Source: Phytophthora quininea (Eukaryota > Oomycota > Peronosporomycetes > Peronosporales > Peronosporaceae). Taken from it: DNA of 64,000 nt. The notes below the pieces were generated by a model that was given only the letters and a program-made list of their open reading frames with translations, had not been told where the DNA came from and did no database searches. Made by a program: the position numbers and the translations under genes. Shown one piece after another: positions 1 through 12,237 of the stretch (position 1 is the first letter of the stretch; each line of letters begins with the position of its first letter). The stretch spans positions 1-64,000 of the forward strand of contig JAAVTG010000557.1 of NCBI GenBank assembly GCA_011947345.1, read 5' to 3'.

Positions 1-84
1 ACAGCGACGAGCTTCATACGGTCTCGACGAGGCTTGCTTTCTCTGTTTCTTTTTCAAGAGACCAGCACATGGTCGCGGACCACT

Positions 85-1598
85 TCACGACGACGATATC
101 TTGGTCAGACGGTAGAAGACGTACTTGTCCTGGAAAGTGGAGACTGTCGTGGCGATCGGCTCAATCAAGCCTTCGTCCAGAAGAGCTTGGCCGATGAGGA
201 CGGCGTCGATGAGAGTGGTGGCGATGCGCATCTCACGGATGACATTGACGGCCTCGGCGCCCAAGAAGCAACCGACAAAGCCCTTGTAGAACAGAAGCTT
301 GTTCTTGCGCTCAAAGACCTTGTGCAGGACCTTGGCCAGCACGTGCAGCGCTTCGACCGTGACGAGTGCGTGCACCTCATCAGTTGCCGTAGTGAAGTCG
401 TACTCCACCGACTCTGTGGACTCGTTCGAGACCACAGATTCACGGTAGTTGTTGGCGTTGATCGATGTGCGTCTGCGAGTGGCAGTGTCCGAGCAAAGGC
501 CTCCGACGCGTCGTCGTACTCGAGCACTTTGGTGAATCGGTAGAAGTTGTCCTTGGTGTTGTGCAGTTGGTCGTCCGTGCGGGACACGTGCTCAATGAAG
601 CCGAGTCTAACAAGCACATTGCCGTAGCGAGTGGCAGTCTGGCGGTCGTCGGCAAAGCCGCTCAGCAGCATCTCGCGCACAGTGTCTCCGCCCGTAAAGG
701 CTTCCTTGTAAAGTTGAACCTCGAGTGTCTGGTCTTGACCTCCAGCGCCGAGTTGAGGAAGCGACACAGCGCCTGGAAAACTCTTTGGGAGCCCTTCGTG
801 GAACGAGATGTTGATGTTGTTGAGGCGCTCCAAGCGCGCCTCTTTCAATGGCGCCAGCTCTCCATCCGCCGAGAGGGAACTCTCAAGGGAGCTGCTGGTA
901 GGGTCCTCGAACGCGTCGTCCTCGTCCTCCGACTCGCTGTCGACATTTGCTCGCTCCTCGTCGGGGTCTGTACTGTGCGAGTGCTGCAGTTGGTTGTGTC
1001 GGTTGCGCTCCTGTTCTCTGTCCTGGTCCACGTCGTGTTCGCCCGTGTCCTCCATCGAGGATGACGAGTTGGTGGTCGAGTTGGTGGATCTGTCGGCCAA
1101 AAGGTCCTCCGACAGGGACGACGCTTCAGTGCTGCCGTAGCTGGAGCCCGACGTGGACCTGGCGGCCAGCTCGGCGACGCTGGAGCTGACTCGGGACGGA
1201 CGCGACTGCCGCTGCTTCTTCTCGAACTGCTTGAAGTCCACCACGTCCTCCATGGACTCGCGGATGCTCACGATCTTGTCCAGGGCCAGCGTGGTGCGCG
1301 CCAGCAACGCGCGGATCTCGTCTTGTGACGTGCGGCGGCTGCGTGTCATGCTCTGGATGCTGTCGATGCGCTGCGGCGCCGGGGGCAGGCCGGGCATGCT
1401 GCTGTGCGGCTTGAGGGGCTCGAGCTTGGGGCCGCCGGCCGACGCGTCGGGCGGCAAAGGCGAAGGTGTCGAGGGCTCGCCGCGGACGAGGCGCGAGAGA
1501 ACCTTCGCATGGCGCAGCGTGCAGATTGACGAGTCTCTATTGGAGTTGTTGGCGACTGGCTTTCTGATAGCCGGACCGTCTGTCGGTGACAAGTACAT
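85..1598 (-). CDS. Two-DEP-domain protein, one frameshift
   Basis: Likely a membrane- or G-protein-signalling adaptor, because DEP domains usually target signalling proteins to membranes. The N-terminal 270 residues are low complexity, rich in Ser, Asp and Glu. A first DEP-like domain (about residues 290-355) contains GGDTVREMLLSGF and ends YRFT. A second DEP-like domain lies in another frame at about 100-330 and contains GAEAVNVIREM and LLDEGLIEPI. The two frames join near 455-475: one extra C in the CC run would fuse them without a stop, so a sequence error is the simplest explanation. The ATG at 1598 is the first in frame. The stop lies at 85, close to the window edge, and a further exon beyond it cannot be excluded. 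Domain identity is fairly sure; cellular role is inferred. Confidence 0.7.
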
Positions 1599-2736
1599 TT
1601 CTGTGTTACTTGTTTGGTCGCTCTAGTACGGCTATTTATGACTATAGTCACCAAAACTAATGTCTGCTGTTCTTGTCACCGAATCCTATGCCTTCTGATG
1701 CGAAAGGCACGTCGTCTGTTGTGCGGAGAGTCTCTGCTCGAGGACCAGGCGATTGCCTCAGACAAAGGTGGGGGCATGTCGCCGCAAATGGGGCAATGTC
1801 GAGACGACGTCAGTTTGGTTACGAACAGACAGTATGTAGATATGGCTACCAGTACATGGACTATCCGCCCTCCCAAGGTGACGGCGGAAGACTCAAGTCC
1901 TTCCTTCCGCCCCCGCCGGAACGGAGCAGCAACAGCTATTTGCATGACACTGGAACTGGCAACTCGTGGGGCTCAATATGCCCCCAGGCGGCTGTAACTC
2001 CTGCGATGTTTCACTCAAGCTGTTGCTGAGAATCCAAGGCGAGTCGGGGTTGTTGCCCGTTGTCATGGGAGCACGTCATGAAGCGCGCCAGCAATTTGAA
2101 ATCGAATCCTCGTCAGCGGGAACGTGTCGTCGGTGTTCGCGCTGTCTGCATATTTTCGGCGGGTGCAGCTCGAGCTCCCAAAGTTCTTTGCGAATGATGC
2201 TACTAATACTCAAGTCGTCGATTCCGCAAACTTCAGGCCAGCAACCGCCACAAAAGCGTCAATACTTACAAATGCACGACAAGCAGTCCGCCTTTGTCTG
2301 CTGCCACAGGGCTGCGGAGTCTGAACTCGCAAACGCTACCATGCTTTTCAACTGGTTCCTGCGTTCGCCTCGTTTTCAAACTACGTCACAAACGCCAAGA
2401 TAAATTCTATAACGAGGATTCATTGTGGTACAGCAGTCTCCTGCAGGTTTTGGCGTGTATGTGTGGTATCCACTGCCGAGCAATATGCCAACAGCAACAG
2501 CAACCATCCAATCTCGAAGTCTTCATGGCATCAGTAGCTTCAATCTCAATAGTTTTGACTGGGGTTAAAGCAAGCAGTATAGGCTGTAGCCAGCCGCAGA
2601 CGCTCCTCGATATTGTCCATGGGAGGCAACCAAGCTGCAGGCAATGAGTCAGATCGTAATCAGATCCGGGCAACTTCAATATTGGGACCATCACTCTGTT
2701 TTACTGTTCTCACTATACCCGCTTCTTTCACCCACC
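1599..2736. other. Intergenic stretch, no gene recognised
   Basis: Only short, compositionally ordinary open frames are present on both strands and none carries a recognisable motif. It separates the divergent DEP and ceramidase genes and presumably holds both promoters. Confidence 0.5.
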
Positions 2737-4867
2737 ATGCCGCGTGCGCCATCTTTTCCCATTCAGCAAAACGACACGATGCCGCCGCACACGAGCGTCA
2801 CGATCGAGGACGAGGCCGCGCCCATGCGCATCGGCGCCGCCATGTTCGACATCACGGGCCCCGCCGCTGAGGCTGGCATGTTCGGCTACGCCAAGGTGGG
2901 GCAGCTGTCCTCGGGCATCCACATGCGGCAGCGCGCCCGAGCCTTCGCCTTCCACGACCCGCAGCGCCGCCGCCACTGCGTCTTTGTTTGCGCCGAGCTG
3001 GGGATGGTGTCCGAGTGGGTCTCCCAGTCGGTCGTCAAGAGACTGGAGCTGCATCCAGAGCTGCAGGGACTCTACACAAGGGACAACGTCATGCTCAGCG
3101 CCACACACACTCACTGCGCGCCTGGAGGGCTGTCGCACTACTTCATCTACAGTGTCCACCCACCGCTACACGGCGCCGACCGACAGAACTTTGAGTGTGT
3201 AGTGTCGGGCATAGTGGAAGCCATTGTGAGAGCTCATAGGAACTTAAGGCCAGCAGTCATTCGAGTTGCTAAAGGTTTGTGTCTGGGCGCGTCGGTCAAT
3301 AGATCTGCCGATGCGTACATGGCCAACCCAGAGCAGGAGCGAGCCAAGTACAAGTTCGACACGGACAAGGAGATGACGCTCTGGAGGCTCGACGGGCTGG
3401 ATGGGTATCCCATTGGTATGATCAATTGGTTTGCAGTCCATCCGACAAGTATGGGCAACTGGTACACACTCATTACAGGAGATAATAAAGGCTATGCGGC
3501 CTTCGAGTTCGAGCGGGAACAAGGCACCAAGCACCTCATGGATCGACCGAGAGCCTTCGTGGCAGCGTTCGCGCAGAGCAACGAAGGAGACGTGAGTCCG
3601 AATATTTGCGGGCCTAGACATGCTGGCACCCAGCATAAAGATTTTGAACTCATGATGACGGTGGCGAACGCGCAACTGAACACTGCAAGGGAGTTGTACA
3701 CTGAAGCGCTAACATCGCCACCGATTGCGGGGATCATCAAATTCGCGCATCAATACGTAGACTATTGCAGCATCAAGCTGGAAAAGCGCTGGCAGCTGAA
3801 CGCAGAGTGTCCGACATCGACGTGTTCCGGGTGCATCGGTGTGTCGATGGTCAGCGGCACCGAGTTCGATGGACGAGGTGTACCCGTCGTGCCGGAAGGA
3901 ATTCGTTGGGGAACGTATCCCAAAGTTACAACTTTGCCGGAGCTTCAGTCACTACAAGGGGAAAGCCTATTATTTTCCCAACTGCACGCTACGGGATGTC
4001 TCCTAAAGTGTTGCCGCTTCAGGTATTTTCAATTGCCGAGAGTCTCCACGTCGTTGCGGTTCCTTTTGAGATGACGACGATGGCTGGACGACGTCTTCGA
4101 GAATCTCTGCACTCCTTGCTGAGCGAGCTTTTACCAGGCACCAAGGTACTGCACGAGCCCGTGATTTCTGGGCTGAGCAATGCGTACTGTGGATATTTGA
4201 CAACGCGGGAGGAATATGCAGTTCCAGCGCTACGAAGGAGCCTCGACACACTTTGGACCAAACCAACTCGTTGCCACTTGCCAACACTTCGAAAGTTTGG
4301 GGAAAAGTATGCACTCCAAGCTTTCAAAAGACCCAGGGCGACAGGCAATCTCGATCAACGAAGGCGTAGACCCTCCACTCATTACAGGAATGGGGGCGTT
4401 AGACTACAATATCCCTGTCATCCACGACGGGGTGGCATCCAATTCGTCATTTGGCGGTGTAGTTGAAGGCACCGACGTTGCAGAGGAGTACCTTTGGGGG
4501 TCGACGGTAAAGGTGTGCTTTCATGCAGCGCACCCGAAGAATAATCTGCGGACTCAAAGTACTTTCCTAGAAGTCCAACGATGGATGACCGACGATAGCC
4601 GAGTCGGCGGGGGTGTTTGGGTTGTCCATGCTGATGATGGCGATCCGAACACAACGTTCTCGTGGCAGCGGCAGGGTACGTTCCGATCCATGGTGACAAT
4701 TGAGTGGTGCATCCCGGAAAACGCCGCCAGGGAAGTATCGGATCAAAGTCAACGGGGATTACAAACGATTCTTGTGGAGGAATGTCACTCCATACACAGG
4801 TGCATCCTCAGCATTCTTCGTGGTTGATGCTGATGCACTCTGCAACAAGAGGCAATGCGCAGCCTGA
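2737..4867 (+). CDS. Neutral (alkaline) ceramidase, three frame breaks
   Basis: Hydrolyses ceramide to sphingosine and fatty acid. Family signatures occur in order: an N-terminal GAAMFDITGP segment, the metal-site region SATHTHCAPGG, the nucleophile motif NEGDVSPN, and later FEMTTMAGRRLRE and SNAYCGYLTTREEY. The ATG at 2737 (CACCATGCC) was preferred over the in-frame ATG at 2644 because the extra 31 residues look like untranslated leader; no obvious signal peptide follows it. The frame changes near 3957 (GGGG run), 4222 (CC) and 4728 (GCCA). After each the next frame resumes family-like sequence, ending with a C-terminal part that contains TPYTGASSAFFVV and stops at 4867. The first break needs one added G; the other two need one base removed or two added. 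This is either a recently decayed gene or uncorrected sequence. Confidence 0.82.
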
Positions 4868-5117
4868 GAGAGTTGATATGAAAGTTTATATTGCTGTTGT
4901 TACCTTAAAATTTACGGCAACACGTTCTAACAAAGTGATAGCGCTAACATGGTATACGTTTTTGACTGGAACTGGCAGAAAATAGCTGACTCCAGAAAAT
5001 CGGCGAAACTGCCTCTGGTAGCGGCCTTTAAACAGTTCGCACGCGTACGGTCACCGTACCGGTGCGGAGCATCGTCGTTGGGCGCTACTTAGGTCGAGTA
5101 ACAAGTTTATCAACCGG

Positions 5118-8100
5118 ATGGAAGAGGTTCTGCCTAGTGACGAAGAGGGACAGAATGCAGAGGTGCTTGGTGGAGGTGCCAACAATGACGACCATCTCCT
5201 CGCCAGAATCTGACAACGGTGGTTTTGATGCTGATATGTTTGCCTCGTTGATGAAGGAAGAGCTAATTGCCTACAGCATGTCGTGGGAGCCGTTGATGAA
5301 AGTGCTACAAGCTTTGGGCAGGTCGATGGCGAAACAGCAACTGGCTCAGCAAAACAACAGCAACACGATGAAAGAAATGGAAAACCAGCTTTCTTCTCTT
5401 CGAGACGAGCTGGCACGTGCTGAGAGCGACAAAATGGAAGCAGCTACTGCTGTTGAGAAGATTCAGAATAAAATGGAGGAAATGCAAGCTCAGCTTGACG
5501 TTGTCGCCCCACAAGATGGCGAGGACCAACAGCAACTTGCTGACGAGGGGGATCCGAGCACATCTCCAAATGACGAAGGAACCAACGGGAGAACGAGTCA
5601 GTATTGGATGTAAAGCAATCTCCCCGATCGCCTAGAACCTCACGAACTCCACGATTGAGTAGTGTTAGTCAAAATGCTTTTGTGACCCCTAAAGAATTGG
5701 CAGATGCGAAGAAGGAGTTGCGAAATGAATTAAAGAAGGCATTGGCACAGGCTTTCGGCCAAGAAGCTGCTGATGGAGATGATGAGAACGGAGAGAACAG
5801 TGGTGCTTCCGATGGAACTTCGAGTAGTGGATTTAAACTGTCGGGAGCCCCGTTTGACACTGCTGCGGATGTCCAAGCCGAGACGGTGAAACTAAAGGAA
5901 TTGCAAGCTCGAATAGATGTCCATGGGCAAGAGCTGGACGAACTGAAGAGCAACTTGAGCAAGTTGAATCACTCGTCGTCTCAAATGACAAACGCTAGCG
6001 CTGAAACCGTGGCCCCGAGTGAAAACGCAAGCTTTAATAGCAGTGGTGACCTTGAAGGACTATTATCGTCGCAGCAAGACCAAGACAGAAAGCTAAACGA
6101 GCTTGGTGCTAGCACGAGTGCGATTTTGGATGAGTTGAAGGAACTCAGGGCGATTCAAGACGACCGACCAAAAGCTGCGGGAATACGATGAAACAATGGA
6201 CAAACACAAGGCCGACATTAAGTCACTCACAGACGGTCTCGACGACTTGAATGTACAGCAACAAACAATGTCCTCGATGTATGCTTCGCGAGGCCCAACA
6301 AACGAAGACGCAGAAGGTGGGAATGGCAAAGATGTGGCTTCAGACGCAGATAAATCGACCAAGTCGGATAAAAGCGGTAGTAAGGCAGTGGAAGCTACAT
6401 CACAACCGCAACTAGACTTGTCGTTAGTGTTCACGAAACTCGCGGACTTACGTCGATCGACTGATGCCTCGCTGAATGATCTTCAGAAAACGATTAAGGG
6501 CGTATCCGGCACTACCCAGAGTCAGCAAGAGCAACTCGATGCTCTACGCAATAACGTCGTATTCACAGAGCATTTGCATGTTCACTTAGTGGAGGCGCGA
6601 TTGTCGATGCAGAAGGAGCTGTTGGGCCGTAACCAAACGTTCCAGGATCGCACAAAGCCTCAACTCGCAGAATGGCGCAAGGCCCTCGAGCTAACGGAAG
6701 ACAAGCTTTTACAAGGAAACAGTGATGATGAGAGTCTCCACGCGTTGCAACAGATGCAGCGCTGCTATCACCGAACATTGCTATCAATTGCTCCGCTGGT
6801 AAACTCGCCGCTGAGTATTGCGGAAACGCTACAAACACTTTCCGACGAAGTTAAACAACTTCAAAATGCTGTGCGGCTTGGTGTGGTGCCACTACGAATT
6901 ACAGATGATGCTACCAGTGGTGAAGGCACTGAAAGTAAAGACGAGCGCGAGGAGGAGTACACACGCAAATTGCGGTACTTGGACGAAGAGATCGACGCAA
7001 CGCTACAGGTTAACATCACAACTGAAAAGAAGAATGACCCGTTGATCAAGGGGTTGGATGCTATGCGGAAAAGGTTCGTAGTTAATCGCTGGTTTTGATG
7101 GGGAAAAGTTGTTGATTTGTTTGTTCGAATTAGTTGGAGTTGCTGTGGTCGATGTGGCACCGTAACTATAACGTCGATCATGATCAAGCCAGCGGATCAA
7201 GTCCTGCACATGACGATGCCAATGCTAACACAGCTACATCCGGTAGCACGGAGAATACAAATGCATCGCACGACGAGCATCCCAAGAGTATTCAACAGCG
7301 CAATCCTGACAGTCTAAGAGAGATAGAGCTGCGTCTCATGGGCGCTGTCAGACGTCTGGCCATGGTCGAAGAAGATGTAGAGAAGTTGAAGGAAGTGACA
7401 GCAGGTATTAGCTCTTCAGACAGGCAGAAGAGTGAGGCGGACACTGTTAGTGCCGCCCCCATCGCCGTGCTCCTTCGACCAACAACCTGAGGACAGAACT
7501 TGTCATGGAAGAGATGGACAAATTGCGGAAAGAGCTGTATGCAGAAGTTGCAAGAATCACTGCGCAACACTCCGTAGAAGGCAGTGGCGGTGGCAGCAGC
7601 AACAATCACAATACCGGTACGAGTCTCATTCCGATGGAGAGACGTAGCATGGTGGAGTCAGCCTCCAAACAAGGAGACGTATTGACGGATCTGTTTTCGC
7701 AAATGACCGGCCGTGAGCTTGACGGCAGACTTTAGCACGCCAGAGGGTCAAAAGCAATTCTACGACAACTTCATCAAAGAAGTCACTAAAAGGTCGCACT
7801 CAACCTTGATAAAACTGGGGCCCGCGGGCCTGGAGGCCCTGGCCTCAGTGGTGCAGCCAATGCCAACGTCAACTATCGGATGCTGCTCGATAACTTTGCC
7901 CAGAAGGTCGACGACCGTCTTGAAGATGCTCGCGAATTTACTGCCGAGGAAATGGCACGGCTTCGTAGAGAGTTATTAGAGCAGTTGAAGCTTCGCTTCG
8001 AGGTGGCACTGCGTGATTTGCGTGGCGAGCTCATGCTACTGCAGCCAACGGACGGAGACTCGACCGCCATGGGGACGAAGCCTGTCATGTGTGTGGCCTG

Positions 8101-8509
8101 CAGTCGACCTGTGCCGGTGTCTTCGGTCATCCGGGAAGCAGGGTCGCTACCGCCCGCCGAGTCTACCAACACGGAGCAGACCAATCCAGTCCTACCAATT
8201 GAATTGGTAAGATGTTGCTAGCCATTTTGGCTCTTATTATGCAGACAGCTAACGAAGTTCACCTCGATGCAGGACTACGATCGCCCAGACGACGACTTCG
8301 TATTCCGTGCTGGGTTTAAAATGCCTGCGAGCGACAGGTACGTTCGATATGATCGGCCTTATAGTGTCCATGCAACGAACCGCTTATGCTTTTTGTCGTC
8401 GAGTAGGAAAGTCTTGACGTTGCCATTCTTGACGACCGCCATGCGTAGCAAGATGGTGCTGAACAAACCCGAAGGAAAGAGAAGCGTCCAGTCCGCCAAA
8501 CGCATCTGA
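5118..8509 (+). CDS. Long coiled-coil protein, many frame breaks
   Basis: An approximately 1,000-residue protein dominated by heptad-rich segments such as MKEMENQLSSLRDELA and EEMARLRRELLEQLK, with acidic and Ser-rich linkers. A Cys motif (CVACSRPVP) lies near the C-terminus, at about 8090. Three introns fit well: 7078-7133 (56 bp), 8207-8272 (66 bp) and 8338-8406 (69 bp). Reading-frame switches occur near 5200, 5590, 6165, 7460, 7725 and 7820, several in C or G runs; each switch restores coiled-coil-like sequence. The ATG at 5118 starts an acidic N-terminus, while another frame opens at 5062. The coiled coil plus a short C-terminal Cys motif resembles the DUF4795/QRICH2-type flagellar proteins, which would suit a zoosporic organism, but that is a weak, memory-based likeness. 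Confidence 0.6.
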
Positions 8510-10262
8510 ATCGCGTCGATAACGTCGTTCGAGAGGTAAGATCAGATGACCAAGCCTATCCAAGCAGCCAAGCAATAGTGGCAGCTGCCTGCTTGGAACA
8601 TGGCTTGCATTGAACACTTGCACGCTGTTGGGGATGACCATGGACACCGCTTCTGACGCTCGTATGTTGTTTTGTTGGCCGACGTTTGCTTGGCGCTGCA
8701 GGCGATGGAGCTGGACCGCGTTTCCAGAGGCCGAGGCTTTGACGCGTCCCAGTCGTAGTGGACGTCGTGAAGCTCATCCAAAACATACCTATGCATGAAC
8801 AAACTGTGATTTCAGTGTCTGCCTTTAGCGCGTCTACACGGCGACTGCACAATCAATCTGGCGGACGTTCCTCAACGAAATTCCCGTTGGGAATGGCGCG
8901 AGGCGCACCGAAACCAGCGTGACGGCCGAATGGTTGACCCAGATGCTGCTCTTCCTCCACAGCTGCAAGCAGAAAAGTCATTGATCCGGAGACGAAATAT
9001 TGGGCTGATGGCTTCTGCTGCTGTAGAAGGTCTCTGCTTTTCTTGTGTGAGGCGTGAGGTTAGCTCTAATTCGTATGTTTCGGAGCATGGCCATTTCAGG
9101 AGTTGAGACCGATCATCTGTGTTGGTATCCGCCAGTTGGCCACGTAGCGGTGATGGCCCATCGGCAGTTGAAGTGGACGATTTGTCCAGTGGTTCATCCA
9201 GCGATGGCAATCGTCTGCATGCTTTGCTACAACAATTCCCTGTCCGACCTCGGTCGACTCGACAAAATGACCTGCAAGGCTCCCGGTTCTTGCCCGCCAG
9301 CAAGCAGGCCGGTCGTCACTAGTTTTTGACGCTTGTCGACAACTCGAAGTCGTGCTCTGGTTCAAGCGCGCCCCTGACTGGCGCGAGGATCACGCAGCAG
9401 AGCAAACAAACGAGATGTCCTCGCCTTCAATCACCCGCCGGCGGGCAAGAGGAGCTGGCCGTGACTCACGACGGCGGAGAGCTCTCTCGCTGAAATGGTA
9501 CACACCACGCTCTCCGCAGCAAGTCGGCAACCGACCCCATCCCGTCGTGCTTGTCCTTGGGCCCTGCGAGTCGCCACCTGTAATCGTTGCACGGACAATC
9601 GAACGGCGAGTCGGTACGTGCGCTGCTCAGCTCGATGACTGCTGATAGCTGTACAGTTCGACTCGTTTTACGGCTCTCGGATCGGCATGGTCACCGCCAA
9701 CCTCCAAGCGCAAGATATCCTATCGTTGCATGGTGGTAAGACAGCAATCGAGGCTGGTCGCCGCTAGCAGCACCACCCGCCAGCGACTCGAGGTATCGAA
9801 GAGCTATGGCCGGTTTGACGGAGACCTTTTACTGTTGGACGGCGCTACGCTGATCGTAGCAGGTCCACCGTGTTAGCGACCTGTCTGACCGAGATGTCCT
9901 CCTTGAGTCGTCGACGGGTGGACTGCCTGCATTGCGGATACCCACACCGAACGCCACGGAAGACTGTCAGGCAGGCTTTCCCCGTTGTGCGGCGACGACG
10001 AATACGGGCACGCTCAAACTTTCATCGTCGTCTGCCGGTAGAGAAGATCCCCGCTTCAAGTCTCCGTTCGATGCTGCTCCAGCTGGACGCGAGGCAGCAC
10101 GGACGGGGTCGACTTGGATTTGTCCATTTCATTCGTAGGTTACCGCTTGCTAGTGGCAGCGTCTACGATCGGCTACCGAGACTCGGTCCGAGTGTAGTCA
10201 CCAGGCTCGGACTGCCGGTCTCGCGCTCCGCCAGCCGATTTAGCAACTGGTAAACACTGCAA
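8510..10262 (+). other. Broken coding-like stretch, identity unknown
   Basis: No frame stays open for long, yet plus-strand pieces have protein-like composition. Examples lie at about 8660-8750, 8760-8870, 8840-9095, 9119-9322, 9650-9760, 9790-9870 and 9870-10140. The last reads with a PTPNATED motif and a Ser-rich segment. Pieces follow one another in shifting frames, as in the neighbouring frameshifted genes, so one or two plus-strand genes may be hidden here behind indels. No domain was recognised, so no function is proposed. Confidence 0.3.
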
Positions 10263-10500
10263 AAGCTTCTGGCTGTAGCGCTGGTTGTCTCCATAGGCTC
10301 TACCCTGCAAAAGAGCTGGGCGCAAATCTCGCGTGGTTTCTGTTTCTCTCTGTCACTCCATTTGGTTCCCGTGCGCCAGCTCCGGCGCCGACAGTGTCGG
10401 CGTGGGGGCCCGATCGCCTCACAGTCAGTTTTCGGCTTGAACGCGACAACAATCCCGAGGTTCGTCGGCACCGACCGGGGACGGCTCCAACCGCCAAACG

Positions 10501-12027
10501 ATGATGATGACCCCGGACTTGAGCCGCGCCGCCATCGCTGGGCGCACCCGCGACGCCCCATTGCAACAACTCCCGCTACGACGCGGCCACTTCGGTCGCG
10601 TTCGGATGACCCGCGAAGACATGCAGAACTACATGGCCACGGCCAAGTCGCTGCTGGAAGACGCCCTGACCCGCGCCAAAATCGACCGCCAAACCGGCGG
10701 CTCCGAGTACAACAACTGGAAACAGCTCGGGTCGCACGCCGGCTTCAAGCGGTTCACCAAAGCGGGCGAGAACGGTCGAGATCTGCACTACCGACTGCAG
10801 GGCTCCGTTCGGGCGACACTCAACGACCTTATGAGTTTGGTGTACGCCGATTCGACAGCACAAGTGGCGGAGCGACGAGAAACACTCTACCACGACAGTT
10901 TGGACGCCCAGACGCTGTGTGTGCTCAGGGAACGTAGTGCCGACAACATGCAAGAGCACCTGTCGATCCGCTGGCAAGCCATTAACTTGAGCAACAACAG
11001 CCCCATCTACCAGCGCGACAAGTGCTTCCTCGAATACACGGGCGTGACGTCGGACGTGGACGGCGTCCCCGTTGGCTTCAAGGTCATCCACTCCATCGAA
11101 CGCGGCGAGTGCGTCTCGCTGAAGGAGTCTCACGGCTTGGCGCGCCTGGATTCGACGGAGATCATGCTGCTGCGGACCGACCAGAACGGCACCCACACCA
11201 GTCTCATTTTGGACGGCGTCGTGCGAGAACCAGAGAACCTGCCCGGGTGGCTGATCAGCTCGTTCCTCGGCACCGTGGCGACGTGCATGAGCAAACTGCC
11301 CATTGTGGTGCAGGAGAAGTTACTCTCGAGACTGCCGATGATCAGCGACTGGCAGTTTATTCCATTGTCGTCTCGGAAGAATTGCAGCGTGTGCATGACC
11401 AAGTTCGGCATGTTATCCAAGAAGACCAACTGCAATAGTTGTGGCGAGGTGGCCTGCAAGTCGTGCATCGTGACGCGTACTGTGGGTCAGACAAGCAAGT
11501 TCTGTACCAAGTGCCTTCTTATGGTCTCCAACCAGACCAGCTCCATTGCGCCGGTCTCCGAGTTCGGTTCGCACTCGTTCATCACATCGTCATCTTCTAG
11601 TCGCAGTCGGCGGGACTCGGAGACTTCGGTATCAACGACGTCCTCCATGATGAGCAAGGGCGGGGCCGTCGTGGCCAGGATGCAGCTCGACATGAAGCTG
11701 TTGGATGATGCCAAGGCCAGCCGCACCAACTGCAGCATGTCCAGCACCGCCAGCGAGACGAGCTTCGACAGTACCAACAACTCGTACTGTTTGGGTCGAC
11801 GCAGCAGCGACGCTCCTCGATATGGTTCCCTGGACGAAGAGGTCGAGACGGTGGACACGCAGCAAATGGAACGCTCCAGCCGTCTACCGCCTACACTTGT
11901 CAGCAAGGCTGGACGACCTGTTCCGACCGTGGAGTCTGTCGAAGACTCGATCGCCCACCAACGTTTCCTCTTGCGAGAGATGCTGTCACAAGCCAAAACT
12001 TATCAGCAGCAGCAAGCGCGGGCATGA
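10501..12027 (+). CDS. START-like / FYVE-like zinc-finger protein
   Basis: An intact 508-residue protein of the large oomycete START-FYVE family; family members are thought to bind lipids at endosomal or other membranes. Residues 40-285 look like a START-type lipid-binding region (motifs GFKVIHSIERGE and LPGWLISSFLG). Residues about 294-340 form a C4-C4-like zinc finger starting CSVCMTKF, with pairs CNSC, CKSC and CTKC. The canonical FYVE basic motif R(R/K)HHCR is absent, so PI3P binding is doubtful. The C-terminal 160 residues are Ser-rich, followed by a short helical end. ATG 10501 opens the frame, but ATG 10606 (MTREDMQNYM) is an equally plausible start. No introns. It has the same general design as the gene at 57360-58972. 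Confidence 0.8.
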   Translation: MMMTPDLSRAAIAGRTRDAPLQQLPLRRGHFGRVRMTREDMQNYMATAKSLLEDALTRAKIDRQTGGSEYNNWKQLGSHAGFKRFTKAGENGRDLHYRLQGSVRATLNDLMSLVYADSTAQVAERRETLYHDSLDAQTLCVLRERSADNMQEHLSIRWQAINLSNNSPIYQRDKCFLEYTGVTSDVDGVPVGFKVIHSIERGECVSLKESHGLARLDSTEIMLLRTDQNGTHTSLILDGVVREPENLPGWLISSFLGTVATCMSKLPIVVQEKLLSRLPMISDWQFIPLSSRKNCSVCMTKFGMLSKKTNCNSCGEVACKSCIVTRTVGQTSKFCTKCLLMVSNQTSSIAPVSEFGSHSFITSSSSSRSRRDSETSVSTTSSMMSKGGAVVARMQLDMKLLDDAKASRTNCSMSSTASETSFDSTNNSYCLGRRSSDAPRYGSLDEEVETVDTQQMERSSRLPPTLVSKAGRPVPTVESVEDSIAHQRFLLREMLSQAKTYQQQQARA

Positions 12028-12237
12028 GCAAAACGTTCTGCCTGTTTAGGCTCCTTTTCCAACGGAAGAAAGGCACAAATGCCACTGCGACCGCGGTCAA
12101 ATATGCGAACGCAGTGCCATCTCTAGTAAATTGCGTGTGTTGCGAGGAGCAGCAGACCGTGCGAATAGTTTGTCGTGAGTATTTATCTAGTAATGAAAGA
12201 AATTGAGATCGCTTTTTACTTTTGCTGTTAGTTGGTG

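Noticed and set aside
5118..8509. Several separate small coiled-coil genes
   Set aside because: Frames follow one another without gaps, starts or promoters and the heptad character is continuous, so one interrupted gene is more likely.
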